DNA of 58,921 nucleotides from a virus. Shown one piece after another: positions 17,363-26,938 of the stretch. Under the pieces are notes generated by a model. The model worked only from the letters and a program-made list of their open reading frames with translations, was not told the DNA's origin and made no database searches. The stretch covers positions 1-58,921 of the IMG/VR virus record IMGVR_UViG_3300025030_000118. One strand, written 5' to 3'. Every line of letters starts with the position of its first letter. Within the stretch, counting starts at the first letter, position 1. The position numbers and the translations under genes were made by a program.

Positions 17363-18703
17363 ATGGATCCAAGATATATTAATAGAATAAGAGATGATTC
17401 AGTAAGAATCAGTCCTGCTGATGATAATATGCTTTCAACTGAAAGATTTAGAAGAATTAGGACTGGTAGGGTTATTTATGTAAATAGGGTTAACAAGACA
17501 GTAAAAATCCAATGGATGGATCAGGCAGGAGAAACATTTGAAATTCCTTTTCACTATTCTATGGTTGGTGCAACATGGGGAAGGATGCATTCTCCTAAAA
17601 AGAATACAATAGCAATAATTGGGTTTATGGGTGAGAATACTCCATATATTTTAGGGTTTAGACCTATGGATGTAGCAAGTTTAAATACTATCGATGAGGG
17701 AGAAATATATGATAGATGTGAGCATGGTACTTCTATACATTTAAAAAATAAAAGAATAATTAGAACTACGGATGGAAAATGGACTAATCATGATGATTGG
17801 ATAAAACCAAGACAAAGGTCAGCTGGATGGAGATCTAGTGATGGATCAACCACTACAACTGATTCAATATCTGCTTCTCCTGGCGGAATAGAGATAGTTG
17901 TTAGAGAACCATATTCTAAATTTATAAAAAGCTCAGGAGATCCAGGAAAAGGACAATATGTTAAAGGTACTGGATATGCAGAGGATGGTAGATTAACAGA
18001 AGGTCCTTTCTTTAAGGAACATTCTTTTTTATTTATGTATGATGATGGTAATATAATAATACAAAGTGCAGTAGATGATGGAGATTCTGTAGAAAATTTA
18101 GCTAGAATAACAATGGAAGGTAGTGGTAAATTAATAATAGAAGATGCAAAATCAAAAAATGTTATAGAAATGAATCCAGGAACTGAAGATGGAAATGAGC
18201 CAAGTTTTACAATTTTAGGTAATAAATCATTAAATATTAGATCTAATGATAGCGTTAATATTTCAGCTGCTAAAAGTGTGAGAATAGCTTGTGATACTGG
18301 AGATATAAGTTTTATTGGTAATAATTTTAACAATAAGACAAAAAATGGTTCATGGTTTATGAACTGTAAAGATGGTGGTATCTTTTGTAATGATGGAAAT
18401 GCTTCTATTTATTCAACTAAGGGAGCAAGATTATTAGCAAAAGAAGATGCTTGGATTATAGGAGAAAAATATTTAGAAATAAAATGGGGAAAAAACGGAG
18501 TTCCAGGAACTGCCTTAATACAAGGAGTAGGTGATTTAACTCTTAATATAACTGGAAATGTTAATTCTCAGGTAACTGGAAACATGACTAGCTTAGTAAA
18601 TGGTAATTTAAACATAACATGTACAGGATTAGTAAATATAAATGGACAAATGATTAATCTCAATTGTGGTGCAATTGACAGTGGAGATATATTAGTAGCG
18701 TAA
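17363..18703 (+). CDS. Baseplate central spike protein (gpV/gp5-like)
   Basis: 446 residues with AGAGGAG upstream. Residues about 30-105 look like the OB fold of spike proteins (RTGRVIYVNRVNKTVKIQWM, then WGRMHSPKKNTIAIIGFMGE and PYILGF). From about 240 on, short repeats such as NKSLNIRSNDSVNISAAKSV and LTLNITGNVNSQVTGNMTSL predict a trimeric beta-helical needle. It follows the hub and precedes a PAAR-like tip protein, which together make the membrane-piercing device. No lysozyme domain is inserted, and the neighbours supply wall hydrolysis. Confidence 0.8.
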   Translation: MDPRYINRIRDDSVRISPADDNMLSTERFRRIRTGRVIYVNRVNKTVKIQWMDQAGETFEIPFHYSMVGATWGRMHSPKKNTIAIIGFMGENTPYILGFRPMDVASLNTIDEGEIYDRCEHGTSIHLKNKRIIRTTDGKWTNHDDWIKPRQRSAGWRSSDGSTTTTDSISASPGGIEIVVREPYSKFIKSSGDPGKGQYVKGTGYAEDGRLTEGPFFKEHSFLFMYDDGNIIIQSAVDDGDSVENLARITMEGSGKLIIEDAKSKNVIEMNPGTEDGNEPSFTILGNKSLNIRSNDSVNISAAKSVRIACDTGDISFIGNNFNNKTKNGSWFMNCKDGGIFCNDGNASIYSTKGARLLAKEDAWIIGEKYLEIKWGKNGVPGTALIQGVGDLTLNITGNVNSQVTGNMTSLVNGNLNITCTGLVNINGQMINLNCGAIDSGDILVA

Positions 18704-18741
18704 AGTCAACAATTTTAGTATAATGTAAAGAGGAATTATTT

Positions 18742-19017
18742 ATGGGATTACCAGTAGCTCGATTAAATGATCCTACAGCATTTGGTGGAATGATAGTTGA
18801 TGTTCAGGATTATACTGTTAATTCCAATAATATGCCTGTAGCTGAATTAGGAGATATAGCTAGAACAAGAGTAGGAGATGACTGGGTGTTTTTACCTATA
18901 GTATCTGGATCTGGTATGGTTTTTTCAAGAAATAGAAATTTATCAAGAGAAGAAGATATAATATCAAACGGAGATATAATAGTAAATGGTTCTTATAACG
19001 TATATGCAGGTGGATAA
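18742..19017 (+). CDS. PAAR-like spike-tip protein
   Basis: 91 residues with AGAGG before ATG. The opening MGLPVARLNDPTAFGG resembles PAAR-repeat proteins that sharpen the tip of gpV/VgrG spikes, and the rest is short beta strands with Gly turns. The position after the spike gene supports this. No clear His/Cys metal site is visible, so it is a divergent member. Its stop overlaps the next start by one base. Confidence 0.55.
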   Translation: MGLPVARLNDPTAFGGMIVDVQDYTVNSNNMPVAELGDIARTRVGDDWVFLPIVSGSGMVFSRNRNLSREEDIISNGDIIVNGSYNVYAGG

Positions 19018-19724
19018 TGGCTGATACAACTCCATTAAATCTACAAGAATTATTTGATGATAAATTTAAAGGTGCTTTTGATAAACTTGAAGATACCTTA
19101 AAGACAATAAATACAGTGATAAATTATCAAGTTGATCTTACTTCTATTCAAGAACAAATAACGATAATAGAAGATACTATAGAAAATGAAGTGTTAGATA
19201 AATTACAAGATATAACAGATGCAATAGCTGATATCTTAGAACCAATTTTAGATCCTTTATGTAAAATAGAAACTGCAGTATCACAAGAATTAAAAGATTT
19301 TCTAGATGATGCTAAAACAAATTATCCTAATACTTATGAGTTATTAAAAGCAGTAATAGATAAAAATGATAATTATTATAAAAATTTGAAAAATAGAGCT
19401 TTAAGTAACGCAGAATTTAACTTAAAGAAAATACAGGGATTTATAGATCATACATTATCTCTAGATAGTGAAAAACAAAGACTTAATAATATTTTAGATA
19501 ATTTACCTTGGAATGATCATATGTCAATCCCTGATATATTATGTCTGCATAATAGTTTGAGAAATTATTCTTCTTATTTAGATAATAGGAAGAGTTATCT
19601 AGAAAGAGAAATACAGCTTTACCAAGATAAAATCAATAAAAGCCAAACTACTGCAGAAAAGAATACAACTCTTAGTGAAAGTTATACTAATGTTCAAAAT
19701 GTAATAAACAACGATATAGGATAA
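19017..19724 (+). CDS. Coiled-coil baseplate-region protein, unknown
   Basis: 235 residues, almost entirely helical. Heptad-like stretches (SIQEQITIIEDTIENEVLDK; SYLEREIQLYQDKINKSQTT) suggest a coiled coil. The name of a family is not evident. It is tightly coupled (TAATG) to the PAAR-like gene and ends 2 bases before the gp25-like gene, so a structural or assembly role in the baseplate is likely but unproven. Confidence 0.5.
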   Translation: MADTTPLNLQELFDDKFKGAFDKLEDTLKTINTVINYQVDLTSIQEQITIIEDTIENEVLDKLQDITDAIADILEPILDPLCKIETAVSQELKDFLDDAKTNYPNTYELLKAVIDKNDNYYKNLKNRALSNAEFNLKKIQGFIDHTLSLDSEKQRLNNILDNLPWNDHMSIPDILCLHNSLRNYSSYLDNRKSYLEREIQLYQDKINKSQTTAEKNTTLSESYTNVQNVINNDIG

Positions 19725-19726
19725 TT

Positions 19727-20215
19727 ATGTCATACGATATAAAAATAGATAACGAGAGTGGAGAGTTTGATCTTTTAGATCTAGATATAGTTTTTGATGG
19801 TCGGGGTCAGACAACTATGATATCTGGATCTAATAAGCTTTCTCAGGATGTTAATAAAGTTTTATTAACCAATACAGGATCTAATAGATTTCATAAAAAA
19901 TATGGATCTGAAATAAAAAGAATAATTGGACAAAAAGGAAGACCAGAATATATACAGAGTGTAATAAGAGATACTTGTTTAAATGCTATAGGATTATATA
20001 TGTCATTACAGTCTGATCAATCTAAGTATCAATTATTAAATAGTGATGAATATATAAGCGAGATAAAAGAAATAATTACTGATTATTTAGGAGATAATCC
20101 TGATACATATCCATTTGAACCAGAAATTTCTAAGTTTTCAACCTTTTCAGTAAAGATATCTTTATTAAGTATGTCTAATGTTACGGAACAAATAAATTTA
20201 GGAATAAGATTATAA
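19727..20215 (+). CDS. gp25/W-like baseplate wedge protein
   Basis: 162 residues. The N-terminal EFDLLDLDIVFDGRGQTTMI, then SGSNKLSQDVNKVLLT and HKKYGSEIKR, match the gp25/GPW/XkdS family. This subunit nucleates sheath assembly at the baseplate and carries a lysozyme-like small fold. It immediately precedes, and overlaps by one base with, a J-like wedge gene, the standard pairing in contractile systems. Confidence 0.75.
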   Translation: MSYDIKIDNESGEFDLLDLDIVFDGRGQTTMISGSNKLSQDVNKVLLTNTGSNRFHKKYGSEIKRIIGQKGRPEYIQSVIRDTCLNAIGLYMSLQSDQSKYQLLNSDEYISEIKEIITDYLGDNPDTYPFEPEISKFSTFSVKISLLSMSNVTEQINLGIRL

Positions 20216-21660
20216 TGAAAAATTTTTCAGATATTGTAACATCTTTAATTGGTAAAATAAGAGATATATCTCCTAATGTAGATACTAAAATAGGTACAGT
20301 AATTAGAGATATATTTATAGATCCTCAATCTTATGAACTAGAAGGTCTTTGGGACGAGGCAAAAATAGCAAGCGATGCTCAAAGTATTAATACAGCTACA
20401 GGTAAATATTTGGACGCTTTAGTATCTAATTGGGGAACTAGGAGAAAATCAGCAACACATGCAGTAGGTACTGCAAGATTTTTTGTTTATGAAGAAACTA
20501 ATGCAGATATATCTATTCCTGCTGGTACATATTTATCCACAAGAATAGACTCTAGTGGTAGAAATATTGAATTTACTACATCAGAAGAAGGAATAATCCT
20601 TACTGGAGAAACAGAAGTAGAAGTACCTATAGTATGTACTATGTCTGGTTCCATTGGAAACATAGCTTCTAACTCAATAATTAACACAGATACATCTTTT
20701 GTAAATGGAGTTATTAATGATCTTTTGACTACTGGTGGATCAGATGTTGAAACAGATGCAAGTTTAGCATCTAGGGCTCCATTTTCTTTATCAGGATCTT
20801 CTAATGGTACTTCTAATGGATATATCGAGGAAGTACTTAAAGTAGATTATATAAAGGGAGCAAAGGTTATAGAACCAGATAGTACAATGAGTAGAGGTCC
20901 TGGAAAAGTAGATATATATATTCAACATACAACTAATTATACTGGCACTACAACTACTCAAAACATAGAAGCTGGATCGGAAGTTGTATATTTGGGAAGA
21001 CCAGCAATTGTTTTAAATAATCAACCAGTTTCTGCTGTATTAAACATAACTTCAACCTATACAGATGATCAAGGAGAGCATACAATCACTTATCCTTCTT
21101 CTGCTTATAGATTAGAAAAAGATAAAACTTATAATTTTCAAAGTTCACAAGCTCAAGATAGAGTAGTATGGATATCATCAGCTCCTATTAGAGATTATGT
21201 TATTAGTTATGCTTATAATAAAACTATAAAAGATGGACAAGATTCTATAGAAAATAAAAGAGATATTACATCTGATGTTTTATGTAAAGCAGCTTCAGGA
21301 GTACCTATATATATTAAAGCAACTGTTTCTCTATATGAGATGTATACTGAGTCTTATGTGTTATCTAATATTATTACCAAGATAAGTGATTATTTTTCAA
21401 CTAGACAAATAAACCAATCAGTAAACCAATCTGATATAGATCATATAATTAGAATGATTAAAGGTGTTGCAAGAGTTGATTTACCGTTTACTATATTTAA
21501 TAGAGATACAAATTTAGGAGAACAAAGTAATATAGATATAAGAGAACTAGAATATGCTTATCTTGCTCCCTTACAACCAGATATAATAGTATCTGATACA
21601 AGAATAGAATACAAAGGGCCTATTTTACCTGTAGGATCTGATACAGGATTAATAGATTAA
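20215..21660 (+). CDS. Baseplate wedge protein J-like
   Basis: 481 residues. KIGTVIRDIFIDPQSYELEG, ATGKYLDALVSNWGTRRKSA and the beta segment PAGTYLSTRIDSSGRNIEFT are characteristic of the gpJ/gp6/XkdT family. IVCTMSGSIGNIASNSI lies in the conserved core near residue 140-160. These proteins form the wedge ring that opens to trigger sheath contraction. Gene order gp25-like, J-like, large I/U-like protein supports the call. Confidence 0.85.
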   Translation: MKNFSDIVTSLIGKIRDISPNVDTKIGTVIRDIFIDPQSYELEGLWDEAKIASDAQSINTATGKYLDALVSNWGTRRKSATHAVGTARFFVYEETNADISIPAGTYLSTRIDSSGRNIEFTTSEEGIILTGETEVEVPIVCTMSGSIGNIASNSIINTDTSFVNGVINDLLTTGGSDVETDASLASRAPFSLSGSSNGTSNGYIEEVLKVDYIKGAKVIEPDSTMSRGPGKVDIYIQHTTNYTGTTTTQNIEAGSEVVYLGRPAIVLNNQPVSAVLNITSTYTDDQGEHTITYPSSAYRLEKDKTYNFQSSQAQDRVVWISSAPIRDYVISYAYNKTIKDGQDSIENKRDITSDVLCKAASGVPIYIKATVSLYEMYTESYVLSNIITKISDYFSTRQINQSVNQSDIDHIIRMIKGVARVDLPFTIFNRDTNLGEQSNIDIRELEYAYLAPLQPDIIVSDTRIEYKGPILPVGSDTGLID

Positions 21661-21669
21661 GGTATTAAT

Positions 21670-24348
21670 ATGGATGGATCTAAAAATCTTAATACTGATT
21701 TAACAATTTTTAAACCTAGCACAAGAGCTGAAGTTTTATTATCATTATTACCAGATATATATAAAACTTCTAAAAGTTCTAATATATATAAACTATTATG
21801 GACAATATGTGAGGAATATAAAGAATTTAGGGAAAACCTGGGAATAATATCTGCTAATAATTTTCTAAAATATAATGAATCACAAATAGGTTTTTTCGTT
21901 GTTAATAAAGCTAAAAGATATTATATCACTTTTGATATTCCTTTTTGTATTCCTCCAAAGGACATAACAATAGTTACGGTAAAAGGGTATACAGATTATA
22001 TAGTTGAAGATATTAATGAATTTGGATTTACCTTAAACGTATTATCAGATGGTATAGATCAAATAACATGGCACGCAGAAGGAACCATAGGTGCAAGAAA
22101 TAGTCAATATGCAAAAGATGCTTTATATAATAATTTTGGAATTCCTTTAAATATTCCAAGATTTTCAATATATGATTATGATTCTTCTAGTTATAAAAAT
22201 TTAGTTTATGAAACTCTTTTTCCATATCTTTATGTAAAATCTATAAGAGAATTAGAAGATGATGAAATATTTATTCAGCAATCTCCTAAATATAGAGGAA
22301 TAATTAAAGCTAATTTACTATCTGGAGTTCCTGGATCTCATGTATTGAAAGATGAAGATGGTAATTATATATGTATTTTAGAGAGTAGATCTAGATCAAT
22401 AAACTTAAATGATTATTTAGATAATCGAGTTGAGGTTGATGGATCTGAAAGCCAAGCAAATATAAATTTATGGAATCAAAAAAGTTTTTTAAGAAAAGTA
22501 TTATCTTCTGATTTTAAGTATCGAACACTATTGAAATCATTATATAATGCTATATATTCAGGACCTACATTGCAAGGTATGTATCTTGGAACTGAAGCAT
22601 TATTTGCTCAGCCTTATATAAGTTATGATATATGGAGATTAGGAGAATATTATTCTAATTCAACTAATGTGGATATAGTTGATATATATGAAGTATTAAA
22701 TAGTTGGGATCATAGAGGAATAACTTGGAATAATCAACCATCTTTTCCAGGAACTGCTATTGATTATGGAACTATAAGTTCTTTAAACCAAAATTATTTT
22801 TTTGATTTAAAAAATTTAGTTACTAAATGGAATAAATTATCATTTCCGATAGCTTGGGGTGGATATTTAGAAGGAATACAAGATGCAAGTAATAAAGATT
22901 TTACTATTGATAATCCTGTAAAACAAGGTATTATAATTTTTATAAATGGACACATAAAAAAAGAAGATGTTGATTATATAAGAATAGATCAAAATATATC
23001 TTTTATAGATTACAGTCCAGATATAAATGATAAATTAACATATGCATATAGCTATATAAATATAGATAGATCATATTTTACTGGATCTGTAGTTGAAATA
23101 ATGGATTCAACTACTACAACTACAGGTTATATAATTATAGAGATATCTACAGGATATAAAATATTATTACCATTGATAAATGGATTAGTTATATCTTATA
23201 ACAGTACTGGTTATACAATGCCAAATTTAGCAACTGTTTTAAGTAGTATAATTCCAATAAGTGGAAATGTATTAATAAGTTCACCAGCTTTAGTGGGATA
23301 TATGGTAAATATTGATACTGTTAATCCTGATTATTCTTTAATGACTATAAATACAGATAATAATGGAACTGTTTTATTATCTATATTTCCTAATATTGTT
23401 ATTAAAAATGAATTAGGTAAAACATATAATAAAATTTATCCAAATAATAATGGTATTATGTTGAAGCTTAGAGATGAAAATACAAGTAATTCTAAAATAC
23501 TTTATTCCACTAATTCAGAAAAAGAAGTTAATAAGTTACCAAAACTATTATTAAAATATAAGACATCTTCTAGTGTTTTAAGTCAATATAAAATAATTCA
23601 TCTTATAAGAAATATATCAAGTGCCTGGATAGATCAATTATATCCAACAAATGTTCAAAATTCTGATAATTATATAATTATCGGAGGAAAATATGTTAAG
23701 GATAGTAGGTTAAGAACTGATAGTAATAACACAACAAAAAGATCTTATTTAAAATTTGATATGTCGGTTATTCCTACGGATGCAGTTATTGAAGAAGCTA
23801 AAATGATTCTTTATTTTTGCTCAGGATTAACGATAGAAGAAGGAAATAAAGAATGTTTAAGGTTAGGAAGAAGTCTATTAGGAATTAATTCGAGATTATC
23901 TGGATATAATTTTAATAGATTTACTTTTAAAATAAATCTTCCGTGTTATGATAAAACAGAATTTGTTGGAGTATGCAACTTGTATACAAGTTTGGGTATA
24001 TTAAGCATACCACTTACTCAGGATACTATTTTTTATAATGATCAGAGTATAATTGTAGATCAAAACGATGTTGAAATAGATCAACTAGTTACTATACAAC
24101 CGTATAATATTAGTGGGACAATAAAATCAATTATTGAATCTAGTTTAGTAGATTTTACTAATTATGCATCAACTATATATAGTAGAATATTAGGAATGGT
24201 AAAACCATCTCATACAAACTTTGTTTTAGAAGGAAGAAGAGAATCTGATAATTTAATAGAAAAGGTTATAGATAAAAGCTTATCTTCTGGTTTTGTTTCT
24301 AATTATGATATTTCTAGTTTAGTATATTCTAATGGCAGGTTTATATAA
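21670..24348 (+). CDS. Very large baseplate/tail protein with DNRLRE-like segments
   Basis: 892 residues in the slot of gpI/XkdU. The N-terminal 60 residues (AEVLLSLLPDIYKTSKSSNI) fit that family. Residues about 325-395 resemble the second half of a DNRLRE adhesion domain (EVLNSWDHRGITWNNQPSF, then FFDLKNLVTKWNK). Residues about 670-720 resemble its first half (DSRLRTDSNNTTKRSYLKFD, then EEAKMILYF). A segment at about 395-450 (GYLEGIQDASNKDFTID) recurs in the two propeller-like fibres downstream. It is probably a fused wedge-fibre adaptor. Confidence 0.55.
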   Translation: MDGSKNLNTDLTIFKPSTRAEVLLSLLPDIYKTSKSSNIYKLLWTICEEYKEFRENLGIISANNFLKYNESQIGFFVVNKAKRYYITFDIPFCIPPKDITIVTVKGYTDYIVEDINEFGFTLNVLSDGIDQITWHAEGTIGARNSQYAKDALYNNFGIPLNIPRFSIYDYDSSSYKNLVYETLFPYLYVKSIRELEDDEIFIQQSPKYRGIIKANLLSGVPGSHVLKDEDGNYICILESRSRSINLNDYLDNRVEVDGSESQANINLWNQKSFLRKVLSSDFKYRTLLKSLYNAIYSGPTLQGMYLGTEALFAQPYISYDIWRLGEYYSNSTNVDIVDIYEVLNSWDHRGITWNNQPSFPGTAIDYGTISSLNQNYFFDLKNLVTKWNKLSFPIAWGGYLEGIQDASNKDFTIDNPVKQGIIIFINGHIKKEDVDYIRIDQNISFIDYSPDINDKLTYAYSYINIDRSYFTGSVVEIMDSTTTTTGYIIIEISTGYKILLPLINGLVISYNSTGYTMPNLATVLSSIIPISGNVLISSPALVGYMVNIDTVNPDYSLMTINTDNNGTVLLSIFPNIVIKNELGKTYNKIYPNNNGIMLKLRDENTSNSKILYSTNSEKEVNKLPKLLLKYKTSSSVLSQYKIIHLIRNISSAWIDQLYPTNVQNSDNYIIIGGKYVKDSRLRTDSNNTTKRSYLKFDMSVIPTDAVIEEAKMILYFCSGLTIEEGNKECLRLGRSLLGINSRLSGYNFNRFTFKINLPCYDKTEFVGVCNLYTSLGILSIPLTQDTIFYNDQSIIVDQNDVEIDQLVTIQPYNISGTIKSIIESSLVDFTNYASTIYSRILGMVKPSHTNFVLEGRRESDNLIEKVIDKSLSSGFVSNYDISSLVYSNGRFI

Positions 24349-24350
24349 AA

Positions 24351-25175
24351 ATGCAAAGTTATGAAACTTATACTTTTAGTGAAACAATAAGTGGATCAAT
24401 AATAAAAACTTATCATAATCCAGGAGATCATTTAAGAATTGATTTAACTCCTATTGGAGATGGATCGATTACTGAATTTATTCTTCCATCTTACTATTTA
24501 AATTATATATTATATGCTAATTATTTAATACCTGGAGGATTTATAGAATCAGGTATGGGTAATTATCTTTTATTATTTAGAGATATATATCCTTTAATTC
24601 ATAATGTAGATTACATAATAGATACATCAAATGGAGTTAAGTTTATTTTAGCTGATCCTCCAAATGAGGGAGAAATTGTAAGAATTATAAAAAGAAGTAT
24701 AATGAGAAATTGGTATGAACCAATTCCTGAATCTTTTTATACTTTAATAAATAATACATCTTTTAGAATAGATTTATCTCATGCTAATTTAGAAAGAGGT
24801 CAGCATAAATTAGCTGTTGAGTATTATAATACTTTAGGAAATATAATTACTGATTATTTTGATGTTCCTTTTTATGATGATTATGATGTTAGAGCTGATG
24901 ATCTTAATGAAATGTTTTTAAGTTTTATTTCTAGTTTTAATTATAATATTATGGGGAATGGAGAATACACATTTAATAGAAATTCATCAAAAAGTATAAT
25001 ACAAATAAATAGATCATATAATGGAGTTCCAATTATTAATAATTTAGATATATCTTATTTTTCAAGGGATACATCTGAAAGAATAATTTCTGGATATAAA
25101 GAAATTAATAGTTATCTTGACAAAAGTTTAAATATAGATTATAATTTAAACGGAGAATCAATTTTGATAGTATGA
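24351..25175 (+). CDS. Tail fibre/baseplate adaptor protein
   Basis: 274 residues. The region about 140-190 (SHANLERGQHKLAVEYYNTL, DVPFYDDYDVRADDLNEMF) recurs in both following proteins (EPGENKLSVEFY and VPFYDGYNIQPNDLN; EPGYQKLVIEYN and VPFYYKYLIQKDDMNE). That marks a shared module about 60 residues long. It lacks their C-terminal propeller part. The stop overlaps the next start (ATGA). It may be a simpler fibre or the adaptor onto which the longer ones dock. Confidence 0.5.
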   Translation: MQSYETYTFSETISGSIIKTYHNPGDHLRIDLTPIGDGSITEFILPSYYLNYILYANYLIPGGFIESGMGNYLLLFRDIYPLIHNVDYIIDTSNGVKFILADPPNEGEIVRIIKRSIMRNWYEPIPESFYTLINNTSFRIDLSHANLERGQHKLAVEYYNTLGNIITDYFDVPFYDDYDVRADDLNEMFLSFISSFNYNIMGNGEYTFNRNSSKSIIQINRSYNGVPIINNLDISYFSRDTSERIISGYKEINSYLDKSLNIDYNLNGESILIV

Positions 25176-26938
25176 GTATATTTATAGATTTTTATAACAA
25201 TAGAATAAACAAGGCTACTTCTATATCTAAAGTTTATTCTATTCCAGGATCCAACGATATTTATTCTGGTATATATTTATCTGGTGTTCAAGATGGGTTT
25301 AATAAAAATTTTACAATAAATGGATTATCTGGAATTGGATATGTTTCAATTCTAACATTAGATGGTTTTCTTCAGATAATTAATCAAGATTATACATGGA
25401 ATATTAATCAAATAGTATTTAATATTGCTCCACAACCTCAAAATGTTTTATCTATACAAATTACTAATAGATATTCTTATGATGATATATTATCCTGGGG
25501 ATCTCCTATAAGTAATAGTTATTATAGTTTAGAAGAATATGGAATGAGGTTAAATGTATCTTTTACAAAGATAGAACCAGGAGAAAATAAGCTGTCTGTA
25601 GAGTTTTATATTGGAAATGATTTATTTAAAGAAATATTAACTGTTCCTTTTTATGATGGATATAATATTCAGCCTAATGATCTTAATTATTTCAATACTA
25701 TATTTACAAATAAAATAAATAGTGAAAATGATGATAGTGGAAGATATGTTATTAGTTATTCAAGAGATAGATATCCTGATTGTATTCAACAAATTACTAA
25801 ATATAAAAGTGATAATATAAGTGAAGTATTAGATATAAACCATGATTATGATGGATATATTTCAAATATACATGAAGTTGTATATAATGAATCTCTTCCA
25901 CTTAAAAAAGAAGATTTATTCATACAGAGAGATAAAAATGATAATGAATTAATATCTAAAATAGTTATTACTAATGAAAACTCTAATTTTAATTTATCTT
26001 TATTATGGGAATCGACTGATATAGTTAGTTTTGATTATGATAGTCATTTTTATCCTATATATAATGATGATAACTATATATATGGTATATATAGTGTAGA
26101 TAATAATAACTGGAAAATATGGAGAAACGGATATAATGATAACGTAGAAACAATATATGATTTAAATGCCAGTATATTATCTAACTGGGTTATTGATGAT
26201 AATTATATTTATTTATTAATATCCAATATAGGAGATTCTAATAGTAGATATATTAAGAGAATTAATAAAGATGGAAGTGGATTAATTACATTAGGATCAA
26301 TACCTGATAATAGACATGCTAGTTGTATGAAAGTTATTGATAATTATATATATATGATTAATACTATAGATGTTGGTCTTCCATTTACTGTAAATTTGGA
26401 ATATGTTAGCCGATTTATTAAGACTGATTGTTCAGGATTTGAAGATATTAAGGTCTTTAATAGTATATCAAGAAAATATGGTACTATTCCATTCTATCAT
26501 ATTATAAGTGATATTAATTATATTTACTTCTTGAGAATAAATAGTAATAATAGTGAGTTATATAAAATAGATAAAACAGATATGTCTACTGAATTAATGG
26601 TTTCTGGTTTATATAATCCTGTTAATTTACTTTTAGATGGTGATTATATATATATTACTGAATATAACTCTTTTAATCTAATAAAAATAAATAAGAATAA
26701 TAATGAAATAACTAATGTTTTAGAGACATATTTACCTAAAATAATATTAAAAAATAATAATGATATATTTTTATTATCTGATGGAGAATATAGTTTAAGA
26801 CAATATAGTAATAATATTTTTTATAATATAAATACAGATATTAATGGAGTTAATTTTTTCATAAAAGAAATTAATGGAGAATTAAAAATATTTAATATTG
26901 GATCATTAGCTATACAGATATTGAGGTATGTAGGATAA
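25172..26938 (+). CDS. Propeller-like tail fibre protein A
   Basis: 588 residues. N-terminal module: GVQDGFNKNFTINGLSGIGY near residue 36, shared with the next protein. Middle: the EPGENKLSVEFY/VPFYDGY module. From about residue 275 come repeated blades of the type NYIYLLISN..RYIKRINKDGSG, NYIYFLRIN..ELYKIDKTD and DYIYITEYN..LIKINKNN. This spacing is typical of DUF5050/TolB-type beta propellers. Such a propeller at a fibre end probably binds a host surface ligand. It is a paralogue of the following gene. Confidence 0.55.
   Translation: MSIFIDFYNNRINKATSISKVYSIPGSNDIYSGIYLSGVQDGFNKNFTINGLSGIGYVSILTLDGFLQIINQDYTWNINQIVFNIAPQPQNVLSIQITNRYSYDDILSWGSPISNSYYSLEEYGMRLNVSFTKIEPGENKLSVEFYIGNDLFKEILTVPFYDGYNIQPNDLNYFNTIFTNKINSENDDSGRYVISYSRDRYPDCIQQITKYKSDNISEVLDINHDYDGYISNIHEVVYNESLPLKKEDLFIQRDKNDNELISKIVITNENSNFNLSLLWESTDIVSFDYDSHFYPIYNDDNYIYGIYSVDNNNWKIWRNGYNDNVETIYDLNASILSNWVIDDNYIYLLISNIGDSNSRYIKRINKDGSGLITLGSIPDNRHASCMKVIDNYIYMINTIDVGLPFTVNLEYVSRFIKTDCSGFEDIKVFNSISRKYGTIPFYHIISDINYIYFLRINSNNSELYKIDKTDMSTELMVSGLYNPVNLLLDGDYIYITEYNSFNLIKINKNNNEITNVLETYLPKIILKNNNDIFLLSDGEYSLRQYSNNIFYNINTDINGVNFFIKEINGELKIFNIGSLAIQILRYVG

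Noticed and set aside
17788-18333. 181-codon open frame on the minus strand within the spike gene
   Set aside because: Antisense to a well-supported structural gene, no binding site, composition of a mirror frame.
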